Assembly: GCF_000428785.1 (NCBI RefSeq) | Contig: NZ_AUAP01000003.1 | Span: forward strand, 83,079-147,078 | Direction: 5' to 3' | Source: Conchiformibius kuhniae DSM 17694 | Lineage (GTDB): Bacteria; Pseudomonadota; Gammaproteobacteria; Burkholderiales; Neisseriaceae | DNA: 64,000 nt | Shown: positions 41,097 through 49,581 of the stretch, piece by piece | How positions within the stretch are numbered: the stretch's first letter is position 1 | Layout: each line of letters starts with the position of its first letter | Translations under genes and position numbers: made by a program | Notes under the pieces: generated by a model | The model's database searches: none | What the model was told of the DNA's origin: nothing | Seen by the model: the letters and a program-made list of their open reading frames with translations, nothing else

Positions 41097-42188
41097 ATGA
41101 AGCCTGACCGTTTGTTCCGCATTCTGCCGCTCGCCCTGCTGCTTGCCGCCTGTTCCGGCGGCGGCAACGAAAGCCAAGTGCAGCAGAAAAACGATGCCCC
41201 GCCGCAAGCCGCCGCGTCCGAACATGCCCCCAAAGGCCCCCTAATCGGCATCGACCAGCCGCGCATGGACACCGATTTTTGGACGATGTACGCCAACTAC
41301 GTTCCCGTGAAAGGCGCGGAACACGATGTGCCCCTGTTCCAAACTTCGTCCAACAACGACGCGCAAAAAATGATTGCCAACGTGCAGCAAATGCTGCAAT
41401 CGGACGTGAAAGCCGTCGTCATCGCGCCGCAGGACACCGCCGCCACCAAAACCGCGCTGGACGCTGCCAAAGCCAAAAACATTCCGGTGGTATCGGTGGA
41501 CACCCGTCCCGATGCGGGCGATGTCTTTATGGTGGTACGCGCCGACAACCGCGCCTACGGCACCAGTGCCTGCGTGGTGTTGGGCGAAAAGCTGAAAGGG
41601 CAGGGGCGCGTGGTGGAATTTCAGGGCGCACTCAATTCCATCAACGGGCGCGACCGTTCGGAAGCCTTTGCCGAGTGCATGAAAACCAAATATCCCAAAA
41701 TCGAAGTGGTGGAAATCCCCACCGAGTGGAAAAAAGAACCCGCCATCGCCGGTTTGCAAACCGCCTTGTCCAAAGGCAAGGTAAACGGCATCTACATGCA
41801 GGCGGGCGGCGTGTATCTGGAGCCGACATTGGCGTTTTTGTCGCAAAACAAACTGCTCAAACCCGCAGGCGACCCCGAACACATCGTGATTGTTTCCAAC
41901 GACGGCATCAAGAGCGAATTGGAAGCGATTCGGCGCGGCGACATCGATGCCACCGTGTCGCAACCTGCCGATGATTACGCGCATTGGGCATTGTTCTACG
42001 CCCGCGCCGCCGCCGAAGGCAAAACCTTCCAAACCGGCGCCACCGACCACGGCTCGCAAATCGTCCAACCGCGTGAAGGCTTGCTCGAAGACCAGATTGT
42101 CGCGCCGGTGGTTACCGCAGACGGTGCGACTTATGGCGATTTAAAAACGGTCAAAGCCGACAATCCCGATTTGTGGGGCAACAAATAA
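41097..42188 (+). CDS. Sugar ABC transporter substrate-binding lipoprotein
   Basis: A 363-residue periplasmic-binding-protein (RbsB-like) lipoprotein. The signal ends LLLAAC (Cys20). PLIGIDQPRMDTDFW, VKAVVIAPQDTAA and VVEFQGALNSINGRDRSEAF follow the ribose-binding-protein plan. Beside fucose catabolic genes, L-fucose is the likely ligand. ATG 41097 has AGAGGAG upstream. A hairpin with six T directly after the stop would reduce read-through to the ATPase and permease genes, giving more binding protein. Confidence 0.9.
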   Translation: MKPDRLFRILPLALLLAACSGGGNESQVQQKNDAPPQAAASEHAPKGPLIGIDQPRMDTDFWTMYANYVPVKGAEHDVPLFQTSSNNDAQKMIANVQQMLQSDVKAVVIAPQDTAATKTALDAAKAKNIPVVSVDTRPDAGDVFMVVRADNRAYGTSACVVLGEKLKGQGRVVEFQGALNSINGRDRSEAFAECMKTKYPKIEVVEIPTEWKKEPAIAGLQTALSKGKVNGIYMQAGGVYLEPTLAFLSQNKLLKPAGDPEHIVIVSNDGIKSELEAIRRGDIDATVSQPADDYAHWALFYARAAAEGKTFQTGATDHGSQIVQPREGLLEDQIVAPVVTADGATYGDLKTVKADNPDLWGNK

Positions 42189-42194
42189 AACAAC

Positions 42195-42245
42195 CGGCCG
42201 CCCGTGTTCCGTATGCGTTTGGGACAACAGTGGCGGCCGTTTTTT
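42195..42245 (+). terminator. Intercistronic attenuating terminator
   Basis: CGGCCGCC (42195-42202) and GGCGGCCG (42232-42239) close a 29-base loop, followed by six T. It lies between the binding-protein gene and the ATPase gene, whose GGAG follows at once. Confidence 0.75.
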
Positions 42246-42254
42246 GGAGAAGCG

Positions 42255-43805
42255 ATGATGCAAGAGCCAACGGCAGCACCGCCCCTGTTGGAAGCGGTCG
42301 GGCTGGTCAAACGCTACGGCAGCAACACCGCGCTGGACGGTGTGAATCTTACCGTTCACACAGGGCGCACCCACGCATTGGTGGGGCGCAACGGCGCGGG
42401 CAAATCCACGCTGGTGTCGCTGATTACCGGGCTGAACGCCGCCGATGAAGGGCAAATCCGCTTCAACGGTCAGGACGCGCCCGCGCCGGGCAATTTGCAC
42501 GAATGGCGCAAACACGTTGCCTGCGTGTATCAGAAATCCACCATTGTCCCGTCTTTGAGCGTGGCGGAAAACCTGTTGATTAACCGTCAGGATTTCGGCA
42601 ATGGCTGGATTGACTGGCAGCGCGTGTACCGCACCGCGCAAGACATTTTGGACGAATGGGACATTCCCGTTGATGTGCGTGCCGAAGCAGGCAGCCTCGA
42701 TGTGGAAAACCGCCAACTGATGGAAATCGCCCGTTCTTTAAGCTACGGAGCACGTTTCATCATCTTGGACGAACCCACCGCCATGTTGGACGGCCGTGCC
42801 ATCAAACGCCTGTTTGCCCGCATGGAAAAGCTGCACGAACAGGGGGTAACGTTTTTGTTCATCTCGCACCACCTTTCCGAAGTGTACGACATCTGCCAAG
42901 ACGTTACCGTTTACCGCGATGCGCGGCACATCATCACCGCACCGGTGGCGGAGTTGGACAAGCGCGGTTTGATTGAAGCGATGACCGGCGAAAAATACGC
43001 CGAGCGCGAATACCACCCGCGCAAATTGGACGGCGAAACCACCCTGCAAGTCAATCAGTTGAACCGCAACGGCGCATACCACAACGTTTCGTTTGCCGTG
43101 CGGCGCGGCGAAATGGTCGGGCTGGCGGGCGGCGGCGGTTGCGGCAAAATCGCCGTTGCCGAAACGCTGGTGGGCTTGCAAACGGCAGACGCGGGCGAAA
43201 TCCTGCTCAAAGGCAAACCCTATCCCGCAGGCAGCGTGAAAGCGGCATTGGCGGCGGGCATCGGTTTTGTGCCGCAAGACCGCCACCACGAAGGTTTCGT
43301 TCCCGACATGAGCATTGCCGAAAACGCCACCTTGAGCATACTCGAACGCTTGAGCCGTTGGGGATTCATCAGCCGCAAACGCCAAAACAAGCTGGCGCAG
43401 CAGTGGTTTGACGCTTTGGACATCAAGGCATACGGCATCGACCAGCCCGTGTCGGGCTTGTCCGGCGGCAACCAGCAAAAAGTCGTACAGGCGCGGGCAA
43501 TGGCCAACAACCCCGATTTGCTGGTCATGATGTCGCCGACTGCGGGCGTGGACATCAAAAGCAAAGAAACCTTGCTGGACTATGTTGCCAAAAGCAGCGA
43601 AAACGGCACGTCGGTGCTGATTGTTTCGGACGAACCCGATGATTTGCGTGCCTGCGACCGCGTTTTGGTGATGTATCACGGACGCATCACCCACGAATTT
43701 CCCATCGGCTGGCAAGACCAACAACTGATTGCCGCAATGGAGGGCTTGACCGAAGCGCAGCCTGCCTTTGCCGCCACCACCGCACCAGAGGAGCATACAC
43801 CATGA
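42255..43805 (+). CDS. Sugar ABC transporter ATP-binding protein, two-domain RbsA type
   Basis: A 516-residue tandem ATPase. Domain 1: Walker A VGRNGAGKST (about residues 40-49), Walker B IILDEPTAML, with SLDVENRQLMEIARSL in place of a full LSGGQ. Domain 2: degenerate Walker A GGGGCGKIA and signature LSGGNQQKV, then Walker B-like LVMMSPTAGVD. This asymmetry is normal for the RbsA/XylG class. ATG 42255 follows GGAG. Its stop overlaps the permease start (ATGA). Confidence 0.93.
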   Translation: MMQEPTAAPPLLEAVGLVKRYGSNTALDGVNLTVHTGRTHALVGRNGAGKSTLVSLITGLNAADEGQIRFNGQDAPAPGNLHEWRKHVACVYQKSTIVPSLSVAENLLINRQDFGNGWIDWQRVYRTAQDILDEWDIPVDVRAEAGSLDVENRQLMEIARSLSYGARFIILDEPTAMLDGRAIKRLFARMEKLHEQGVTFLFISHHLSEVYDICQDVTVYRDARHIITAPVAELDKRGLIEAMTGEKYAEREYHPRKLDGETTLQVNQLNRNGAYHNVSFAVRRGEMVGLAGGGGCGKIAVAETLVGLQTADAGEILLKGKPYPAGSVKAALAAGIGFVPQDRHHEGFVPDMSIAENATLSILERLSRWGFISRKRQNKLAQQWFDALDIKAYGIDQPVSGLSGGNQQKVVQARAMANNPDLLVMMSPTAGVDIKSKETLLDYVAKSSENGTSVLIVSDEPDDLRACDRVLVMYHGRITHEFPIGWQDQQLIAAMEGLTEAQPAFAATTAPEEHTP

Positions 43806-44800
43806 GCAACACCACCCCCCCCGTCCGCAGCGCCCCCGCCTTCCGTTGGGCGAGTTTGCGCGACTGGGTGCTGATTCCGCCGATTATTCTGATTCTCATC
43901 ATCGGGCATGTGCTGACGGGCAATTTTTTGAGCTGGGACATTTTGAAAATCCCGATTGAGCAGTCCACCCAAATCGGTATTTTGGTGTTGGCGGAGGCTT
44001 TGATTTTGATTATCGGGCGCATGGATTTGTCGTTGGAGTCCGTGTTCGGACTCGCACCTGCGGTGGCGGTGTGGGCGGTGGTCGGCGCAACCATGACGGG
44101 CACGGGCGGTTTTCTGAACGGCGAATTTGCCTTATTGGCGGGTTTGTTGGTGGGGCTGGCGGCGGGCGCACTCAATGCGCTGATGATTGTCAAATTCCGG
44201 CTCAACGGTTTTATCGTTACGCTGGGCATGCTGACGGCGTTGCGCGGTTTGCAAACCTTTCTCACCGGCGGTGCCAGCCTCTACCAACTGCCCAAGCAGT
44301 TTCAAGCCTTGGCACAATTTGGTTTTCTGGGCATGTCGTTGAGTTTTTGGGTGTTTGTGCTGACCGCGCTGGTGTTGGTGCTGATGATGCGCTTTACCCG
44401 TTTGGGGCGTTCGCTGTATGCCATCGGCGGCAATGCCGATGCGGCGCGGGCGGCAGGCATTCGGGTGGACGCGATTGTGGCGGGCGTGTTGGCGGCGGCG
44501 GGGCTGTTGGCGGCGTTGGCGGGGATTTTGTACACCGCCCAATACGCATCGGTGGGGCAAACGCAGGGTTCGGGCTATATTTTTACCGTTTTTGCCGCGT
44601 GCGTGATTGGCGGCGTGTCGCTCAACGGCGGACGCGGTTCGGTGTTCGGCGCACTCACCGGCATTTTGCTGCTGAAATTTATCGACCAGCTTTTGCGCTC
44701 GCTGCAAGTGCCCGGCACCGTGATTGAACTGATTACCGGCACGTTTATTCTGGTGGCGCTGATTATTTCGCGCATCGCATCGGGCAAACCGCAGGATTGA
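43802..44800 (+). CDS. Sugar ABC transporter permease, RbsC type
   Basis: A 332-residue inner-membrane permease with eight to ten hydrophobic segments. IIGRMDLSLESVFGLAP, LNGFIVTLGMLTALRGLQTF and AIGGNADAARAAGIRVD (the ATPase-contact loop) are typical of the RbsC/XylH family. It overlaps the ATPase gene by four bases. Together with the genes at 41097 and 42255 it forms a complete importer. Confidence 0.93.
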   Translation: MSNTTPPVRSAPAFRWASLRDWVLIPPIILILIIGHVLTGNFLSWDILKIPIEQSTQIGILVLAEALILIIGRMDLSLESVFGLAPAVAVWAVVGATMTGTGGFLNGEFALLAGLLVGLAAGALNALMIVKFRLNGFIVTLGMLTALRGLQTFLTGGASLYQLPKQFQALAQFGFLGMSLSFWVFVLTALVLVLMMRFTRLGRSLYAIGGNADAARAAGIRVDAIVAGVLAAAGLLAALAGILYTAQYASVGQTQGSGYIFTVFAACVIGGVSLNGGRGSVFGALTGILLLKFIDQLLRSLQVPGTVIELITGTFILVALIISRIASGKPQD

Positions 44801-44814
44801 GCCGCACGGCTTTC

Positions 44815-44826
44815 AGGCTGCCTGAA
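44815..44826 (+). repeat. DNA uptake sequence
   Basis: Exact AGGCTGCCTGAA between the permease and mutarotase genes. Confidence 0.85.
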
Positions 44827-44844
44827 AAACGGTTGGAGAACAAC

Positions 44845-45183
44845 ATGCAATATGCACTCATGCTGGATTTGCAAGACGACGAACAAAAAATTGCCGAATA
44901 CGAAGCCCACCACCGCGCCGTGTGGCCGCAAGTGCTGGCACACATCCGCGCCAACGGCGTGCGCCAAATGCGGATTTACCGTTTGGGCACGCGCATGGTG
45001 ATGCTGATGGACACCGATGACACCTTCAGCTTTGAGCGCATGGCGCAAAGTGCCGCGCAAAACGAAGCCGTGCAGCGTTGGGAAACACTGATGTGGCAAT
45101 ATCAGCAAGTTACCCCGTGGACGGACGCGGGCGCGAAATGGCAGCCGATGCGGGAAGTCTTTTGTTTGGAAAGCGATATATAA
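44845..45183 (+). CDS. L-fucose/L-rhamnose mutarotase, RhaM type
   Basis: A 112-residue dimeric alpha-beta-barrel protein of the RhaM family: YALMLDLQDDEQKIAEYEAH, HRAVWPQVLAHI, MRIYRLGTRMVMLMD, then WQPMREVFCLE at the end. It interconverts the alpha and beta anomers of the sugar before oxidation. In fucose clusters this type is the second form of L-fucose mutarotase. TTGGAG precedes the ATG. It closes the fucose run; hutH starts 30 bases later. Confidence 0.88.
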   Translation: MQYALMLDLQDDEQKIAEYEAHHRAVWPQVLAHIRANGVRQMRIYRLGTRMVMLMDTDDTFSFERMAQSAAQNEAVQRWETLMWQYQQVTPWTDAGAKWQPMREVFCLESDI

Positions 45184-45213
45184 TCGCTGCTTTTGACACC
45201 TGACGGACAAATT

Positions 45214-46761
45214 ATGTACGAACTGAACCTGATTCCCGGCACGCTCACCCTGCCGCAACTGCGCCGCGCCTATGCCGAGCCCTGCCGTTTGCGTTTGGAC
45301 GAAGGCGCGTGGGCGGCAGTGGACGACAGCGTGAACTGCGTAAACCGCATTGTGGACGAAAACCGCACCGTGTACGGCATCAACACCGGTTTCGGGCTGC
45401 TGGCGTCCACCCGCATCGCCCGCGAAGATTTGGAAAAACTGCAACGTTCCATCGTGTTGAGCCACGCGGCGGGCGTGGGCGAAGCGGTGGACGATGCCAC
45501 CGTGCGCCTGATTATGTTGTTGAAAATCAACAGCTTGGCGCGTGGATTTTCCGGCGTGCGCCGCGTGGTGCTTCAGCATTTGATTGCCTTGCTCAACGCC
45601 GAAGTTTATCCGCACATTCCCCTGAAAGGCTCGGTGGGCGCATCGGGCGACCTTGCCCCGCTCGCACACATGAGCCTGTTGCTGCTCGGCGAAGGCAAGG
45701 CGCGTTATCGCGGCGAGTGGCTGAACGCGGCGGACGCCTTGGCGCAAGCGGGCATTCCCGCGATGGAATTGGCGGCGAAAGAAGGCTTGGCATTGCTCAA
45801 CGGCACGCAGGTTTCCACCGCCTTTGCCTTGCGCGGACTGTTTGAAGCGGAAGACGTGTTTGCGGCGGCCTGCGTTTCAGGCAGCCTGAGCGTGGAAGCC
45901 GCGCTCGGTTCGCGCACGCCGTTTGATGCGCGGATTCACGCCGTGCGCGGGCAGCAGGGGCAGAAGGACGTGGCCGCCGCCTACCGTCATCTGCTGGACG
46001 ACGACAGCGAAATCGGTCAATCGCACCAAGATTGCGGCAAAGTGCAAGACCCGTATTGCCTGCGCTGTCAACCGCAAGTGATGGGCGCGGCACTCGCGCA
46101 ACTGCGCCACGCCGCCGCCGTGCTGGCAACCGAAGCCAACGCCGTTTCCGACAATCCTTTGGTGTTCGCCGCCGATGACGAGATTTTGTCGGGCGGCAAC
46201 TTCCACGCCGAACCGGTGGCGATGGCGGCGGACAACATCGCACTGGCGTTGGCGGAAACCGGCTCCATCGCCGAGCGGCGCGTGTCCATGCTGATGGACA
46301 AACACATGTCGCAACTGCCGCCGTTTTTGGTGAACAACGGCGGGGTGAATTCCGGCTTTATGATTGCCCAAGTTACCGCCGCCGCCTTGTGCAGCGAAAA
46401 CAAAGCCTTGGCGTTCCCGAGCAGCGTGGACAGCATTCCCACTTCCGCCAATCAGGAAGACCATGTTTCCATGGCGCCGCGTGCGGGGGCGCGTTTGTGG
46501 GAAATGGCGGCGAATGTGCGCCATATTGTCGCGATTGAATGGCTGGCGGCGTGTCAGGGCATGGACTTGCGCGAAAACGGTTTGAAAACCTCGCCGCCTT
46601 TGGAACGGGCGCGGGCGGTGCTGCGCGAAGCCGTGCCGTTTTACGCGGAAGACCGTTTTTTCGCGCCCGACATTGAAACGGCGGCGCAGTTGTTGGCGCA
46701 AGGGCGTTTGACGGAATTGCTGCCGCAGGGTTTGCTGCCCAGCATCGCGAAACACGGTTGA
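45214..46761 (+). CDS. hutH: Histidine ammonia-lyase
   Basis: A 515-residue lyase converting L-histidine to urocanate and ammonia. GSVGASGDLAPLAHMSLLLL contains the Ala-Ser-Gly triad that cyclises to the MIO prosthetic group (about residues 143-145). YGINTGFGLLASTRI, SSVDSIPTSANQEDHVSM and the Gln/Glu-rich active-site loops agree. ATG 45214 is chosen; an in-frame TTG 21 bases earlier is rejected. A DNA uptake sequence lies inside at 45876. It is separated from hutU by about 11 kb of fucose and transport genes and may be co-transcribed with the mutarotase. Confidence 0.95.
   Translation: MYELNLIPGTLTLPQLRRAYAEPCRLRLDEGAWAAVDDSVNCVNRIVDENRTVYGINTGFGLLASTRIAREDLEKLQRSIVLSHAAGVGEAVDDATVRLIMLLKINSLARGFSGVRRVVLQHLIALLNAEVYPHIPLKGSVGASGDLAPLAHMSLLLLGEGKARYRGEWLNAADALAQAGIPAMELAAKEGLALLNGTQVSTAFALRGLFEAEDVFAAACVSGSLSVEAALGSRTPFDARIHAVRGQQGQKDVAAAYRHLLDDDSEIGQSHQDCGKVQDPYCLRCQPQVMGAALAQLRHAAAVLATEANAVSDNPLVFAADDEILSGGNFHAEPVAMAADNIALALAETGSIAERRVSMLMDKHMSQLPPFLVNNGGVNSGFMIAQVTAAALCSENKALAFPSSVDSIPTSANQEDHVSMAPRAGARLWEMAANVRHIVAIEWLAACQGMDLRENGLKTSPPLERARAVLREAVPFYAEDRFFAPDIETAAQLLAQGRLTELLPQGLLPSIAKHG
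45876..45887 (-). repeat. DNA uptake sequence inside hutH
   Basis: TTCAGGCAGCCT, the reverse complement of the 12-base uptake sequence, encoding Ser-Gly-Ser-Leu of HutH. It is the only exact copy fully inside a coding region here. Confidence 0.85.
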
Positions 46762-46845
46762 AAAATGACCCGTGCAGTGCCGTTGCCCGCATCGGACGGG
46801 CAGCAGATGGCGGCAAACAGGCAATAACGCCGCCGCAAAACCCCT

Positions 46846-46873
46846 TTGCCCGCACCTGCGGAAAGGATATAAT
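46846..46873 (+). promoter_or_regulatory. hutC promoter
   Basis: -35 TTGCCC, 16 bases, -10 TATAAT (46868-46873), giving a very short leader before ATG 46899. Confidence 0.55.
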
Positions 46874-46898
46874 TTTCGGTTTTGCCCCTGATTCTGCC

Positions 46899-47609
46899 AT
46901 GTCCGACACCCCGCAACCGCTTTATCTGCAAGTGAAACATTATCTGCTGGCGCAAATCCAAAGCGGCGCGTGGCGGGTGCATGAGCGTTTGCCGTCCGAA
47001 CACGCACTGACGGCGCAATTCGGCGTGTCGCGCATGACGGTAAACCGTGCCGTGCGCGAATTGGCGGACGAAGGGCGGCTGGTGCGTTTGCAAGGCGTGG
47101 GAACGTTTGTCGCGCCGCCGAAAGCGCAGTCGGCTTTGTTTGAAGTGCGCGGCATTGCCGAAGAAATCGCGCGGCGCGGCGGCACGCACAGTTGCCGCGT
47201 GCTGCTGCTGGCGCGTGCCGAAGCCGATGCGCCGACCGCGCTGGCATTGAACCTGCCGCAGGGTGCGGCGGTGTTCCGCAGCATCATCGCGCATTCGGAA
47301 AACGGCGTGCCGATTCAGTATGAAGACCGTTGGGTGAATCCCGCCGCCGCGCCCGATTATTTGGCGCAGGATTTCACCCGCACCACGCCGCACGATTATT
47401 TGAGCGCGGCAGCGCCGTTCAGCGAGGGCGAGCATATTGTCGAAGCGGCGTTGCCGCCCAAGGCGGTGGCGGCGGCATTGGCGATGGCGCGGGGCGAGCC
47501 GTGTTTGGTGGTGGAACGGCGCACATGGAGCGGCAGCGTGGCGGTAACGCGGGTGCGGCTGTGGTTTGCGGCGGGACGATACCGTTTGCAGGGGCGGTTT
47601 GCGGCTTGA
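46899..47609 (+). CDS. hutC: Histidine utilisation repressor (GntR/HutC family)
   Basis: A 236-residue regulator. The N-terminal winged helix-turn-helix reads YLQVKHYLLAQIQSGAW, RLPSEHALTAQFGVSRMTVN, LQGVGTFVAPP (residues about 8-77). The C-terminal UTRA domain, with FRSIIAHSENGVPIQYEDRW and LVVERRTW, binds urocanate in HutC proteins. It should bind the palindrome at 32208-32219 and be released by urocanate. ATG 46899 gives the normal N-terminus, though the ribosome-binding site is poor. It follows hutH and converges with the AGCS gene. Confidence 0.92.
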   Translation: MSDTPQPLYLQVKHYLLAQIQSGAWRVHERLPSEHALTAQFGVSRMTVNRAVRELADEGRLVRLQGVGTFVAPPKAQSALFEVRGIAEEIARRGGTHSCRVLLLARAEADAPTALALNLPQGAAVFRSIIAHSENGVPIQYEDRWVNPAAAPDYLAQDFTRTTPHDYLSAAAPFSEGEHIVEAALPPKAVAAALAMARGEPCLVVERRTWSGSVAVTRVRLWFAAGRYRLQGRFAA

Positions 47610-47632
47610 TGTGCCGTTTGTTTTTCCGACAA

Positions 47633-47680
47633 CAAAACACCCGTGTTTCCGACCGTATGGAAACACGGGTGTTGTTTGCT
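47633..47680. terminator. Bidirectional terminator between hutC and the AGCS gene
   Basis: ACACCCGTGTTTCC and its perfect complement (14 pairs, eight-base loop) flanked by AACAAA and TGTTTG, suitable in both directions for the convergent genes. Confidence 0.85.
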
Positions 47681-47691
47681 ATGATGCGTCT

Positions 47692-49221
47692 TTATTTTCC
47701 ATTTTCCGCATCGGCTTGCGGCTGCTGCTGGCGCAAACGTTCTTCCCAGAAAGTCGCGCCCTTGATGCCCAGCTTTTGCGGGTCGAAGGTAAAATGCTTC
47801 ACGCCCGCTTTTTGCTGGTCTTCGTAGTCTTTCAGCGCGGTCAGTGTCGGTTTCGCCATAAAGAAAATTACGATGATGCCGACAATGTTCAGCCACGCGG
47901 TCAAGCCCACGCCGATGTCGCCGATGTCCCAAATATAGCCCGCGCTGCCCACTGCACCGTATGCCACCGCCAGCATAATCACCACTTTAATCACAAACAG
48001 GCTGCCGGTGGTTTTAAACGAGCGCGTCAGATACGCCACATTGGTTTCGGCAATGTAGTAATACGCCAAAATGGTGGTAAAGGCAAAGAAGAACAGCGCA
48101 ATGCCCACAAACACCTGCCCGAAGCTGCCAAACATGCTGGACACTGCCAACTGCGTGAATGCCGGTGCGCTGATGGGGGTGTCGGGCGCGATGTTTTGCA
48201 CCAGAAATTGACCTTCCGGCAACGCGCCCTGAATATTGTATTGTCCGGTAATCAAAATCATAAACGCGGTGGCGGAGCAAACGAACAGCGTGTCCACATA
48301 CACCGAAAACGCCTGCACCATGCCTTGCTGTGCGGGGTGTTCCACTTCGGCGGCGGCGGCGGCGTGCGGGCCGGTGCCTTGTCCGGCTTCGTTGGAGTAC
48401 ACGCCGCGCTTCACGCCCCAGCCGATTGCCGCGCCGAAGCCTGCTTGCGGGGTAAAGGCATCACTCAAAATCATGCCGACAATCGCGGGCAACTGACCGA
48501 TGTTCATCAGAATAATCAGCAGCGACATAATAATGTAGCCCAATGCCATAAACGGCACGATGTATTGGGTAACGTTGGCGATGCGCTTGATGCCGCCGAA
48601 AATAATCAAACCCAAAACAACCAAAATAAACAGCAGTGCAATCAGTTTGTTGCTGCCCACTTCGCCGAAAGAGGTCTGCACCATATTGCCTTCGCCGAAA
48701 ATGGTGGTTACCGCGTTCGCCACACCGTTTGCCTGTACGCCCGGCAAAAACAGCCCGCAGGAAACAATCAGCGACACCGCCAGCAAGATGCCGTAAGCCT
48801 TGCCCGCCGTGCCGCCGAAGAATTTTTCAAAATAATAAGCGGGGCCGCCGCGATATTCGCCGTGGTCGCGTTCTTTATAAATTTGCGCCAGCGTGGATTC
48901 CACATAGGCGGTACTCGCGCCCAAAAACGCCACTACCCACATCCAAAACACCGCACCGGGTCCGCCAAAACCGATGGCCGCCGCCACGCCCGCAATGTTG
49001 CCCGTGCCGACCCGACCCGACAACGCCACCGCCAAAGCCTGAAACGAGCTGATGCCTTCGGGCGAAGTGTTGGGTCTGGCGAGCAGACGCAGCATTTCCT
49101 TGAAATGGCGCACCTGCATAAAGCGGGTCAGCACCGAAAAAAACAGCCCCGCGCCCAAGCACAGGTAAATCAAGGCGGGGCTCCACACCCAGCCGTTGAT
49201 GTCGTTGATGAGTTCTTGCAT
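47692..49221 (-). CDS. Alanine or glycine:cation symporter (AGCS family)
   Basis: A 509-residue sodium-coupled amino-acid transporter with about 11 helices. LSGRVGTGNIAGVAAAIGFG, WMWVVAFLGASTAYVESTLA and GVKRGVYSNEAGQGTGPHAA are the AGCS signatures. The usual substrate is alanine or glycine. Its position beside the hut genes is the only hint of another substrate. GGAGAAAATC precedes ATG 49221. The cytoplasmic C-terminus is Gln-rich. Confidence 0.93.
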   Translation of the reverse strand: MQELINDINGWVWSPALIYLCLGAGLFFSVLTRFMQVRHFKEMLRLLARPNTSPEGISSFQALAVALSGRVGTGNIAGVAAAIGFGGPGAVFWMWVVAFLGASTAYVESTLAQIYKERDHGEYRGGPAYYFEKFFGGTAGKAYGILLAVSLIVSCGLFLPGVQANGVANAVTTIFGEGNMVQTSFGEVGSNKLIALLFILVVLGLIIFGGIKRIANVTQYIVPFMALGYIIMSLLIILMNIGQLPAIVGMILSDAFTPQAGFGAAIGWGVKRGVYSNEAGQGTGPHAAAAAEVEHPAQQGMVQAFSVYVDTLFVCSATAFMILITGQYNIQGALPEGQFLVQNIAPDTPISAPAFTQLAVSSMFGSFGQVFVGIALFFFAFTTILAYYYIAETNVAYLTRSFKTTGSLFVIKVVIMLAVAYGAVGSAGYIWDIGDIGVGLTAWLNIVGIIVIFFMAKPTLTALKDYEDQQKAGVKHFTFDPQKLGIKGATFWEERLRQQQPQADAENGK

Positions 49222-49540
49222 GATTTTCTCCGAATATCGAGTCTGAATGCCTTTTAATCTCTTTCATGCCGAAATCGTGGCAAATCAAGGGCCTTCAACG
49301 ATACCGCAACGGCGGTATGGCTGGATGAAAAGGCGGGACGACAGCATGCCGTGCTGTATCTTTTGCCATTATATTATGGTTTTGGTTTTTGCAGAATTGC
49401 CCGCAGACGGCGGCGCGGCAGGAGATGCGGAAAGCATTTGTTTTTATATTGTTGTTTTGTATCGGATAAAACCAATGCTGATGCGGGCGTTCGGAAAAAA
49501 CGATGATGCGGCACTGTTGCGCCGCCAAGACGTTGCACAA
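49222..49540. other. Intergenic region with no recognised feature
   Basis: About 320 bases upstream of the AGCS gene, partly A/T-rich (near 49440-49480). I see no gene, no repeat of families A or B and no convincing promoter, though the AGCS promoter should lie in its left part. Confidence 0.45.
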
Positions 49541-49574
49541 ACGGCAAGACCTTGACGGTGCAGGGTCTTGCCGG
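49541..49574 (-). terminator. Terminator of the lipoprotein gene
   Basis: Minus strand: GGCAAGACC and GGTCTTGCC around an 11-base loop, then GTTTGT, eight bases beyond the stop. Confidence 0.65.
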
Positions 49575-49581
49575 TACGGGT

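Noticed and set aside
45173..45187. hutH promoter at the TATAAT of 45179-45184
   Set aside because: The hexamer lies in the palindrome GCGATATATAATCGC and overlaps the mutarotase 3' end, but no -35 hexamer is at a workable distance.
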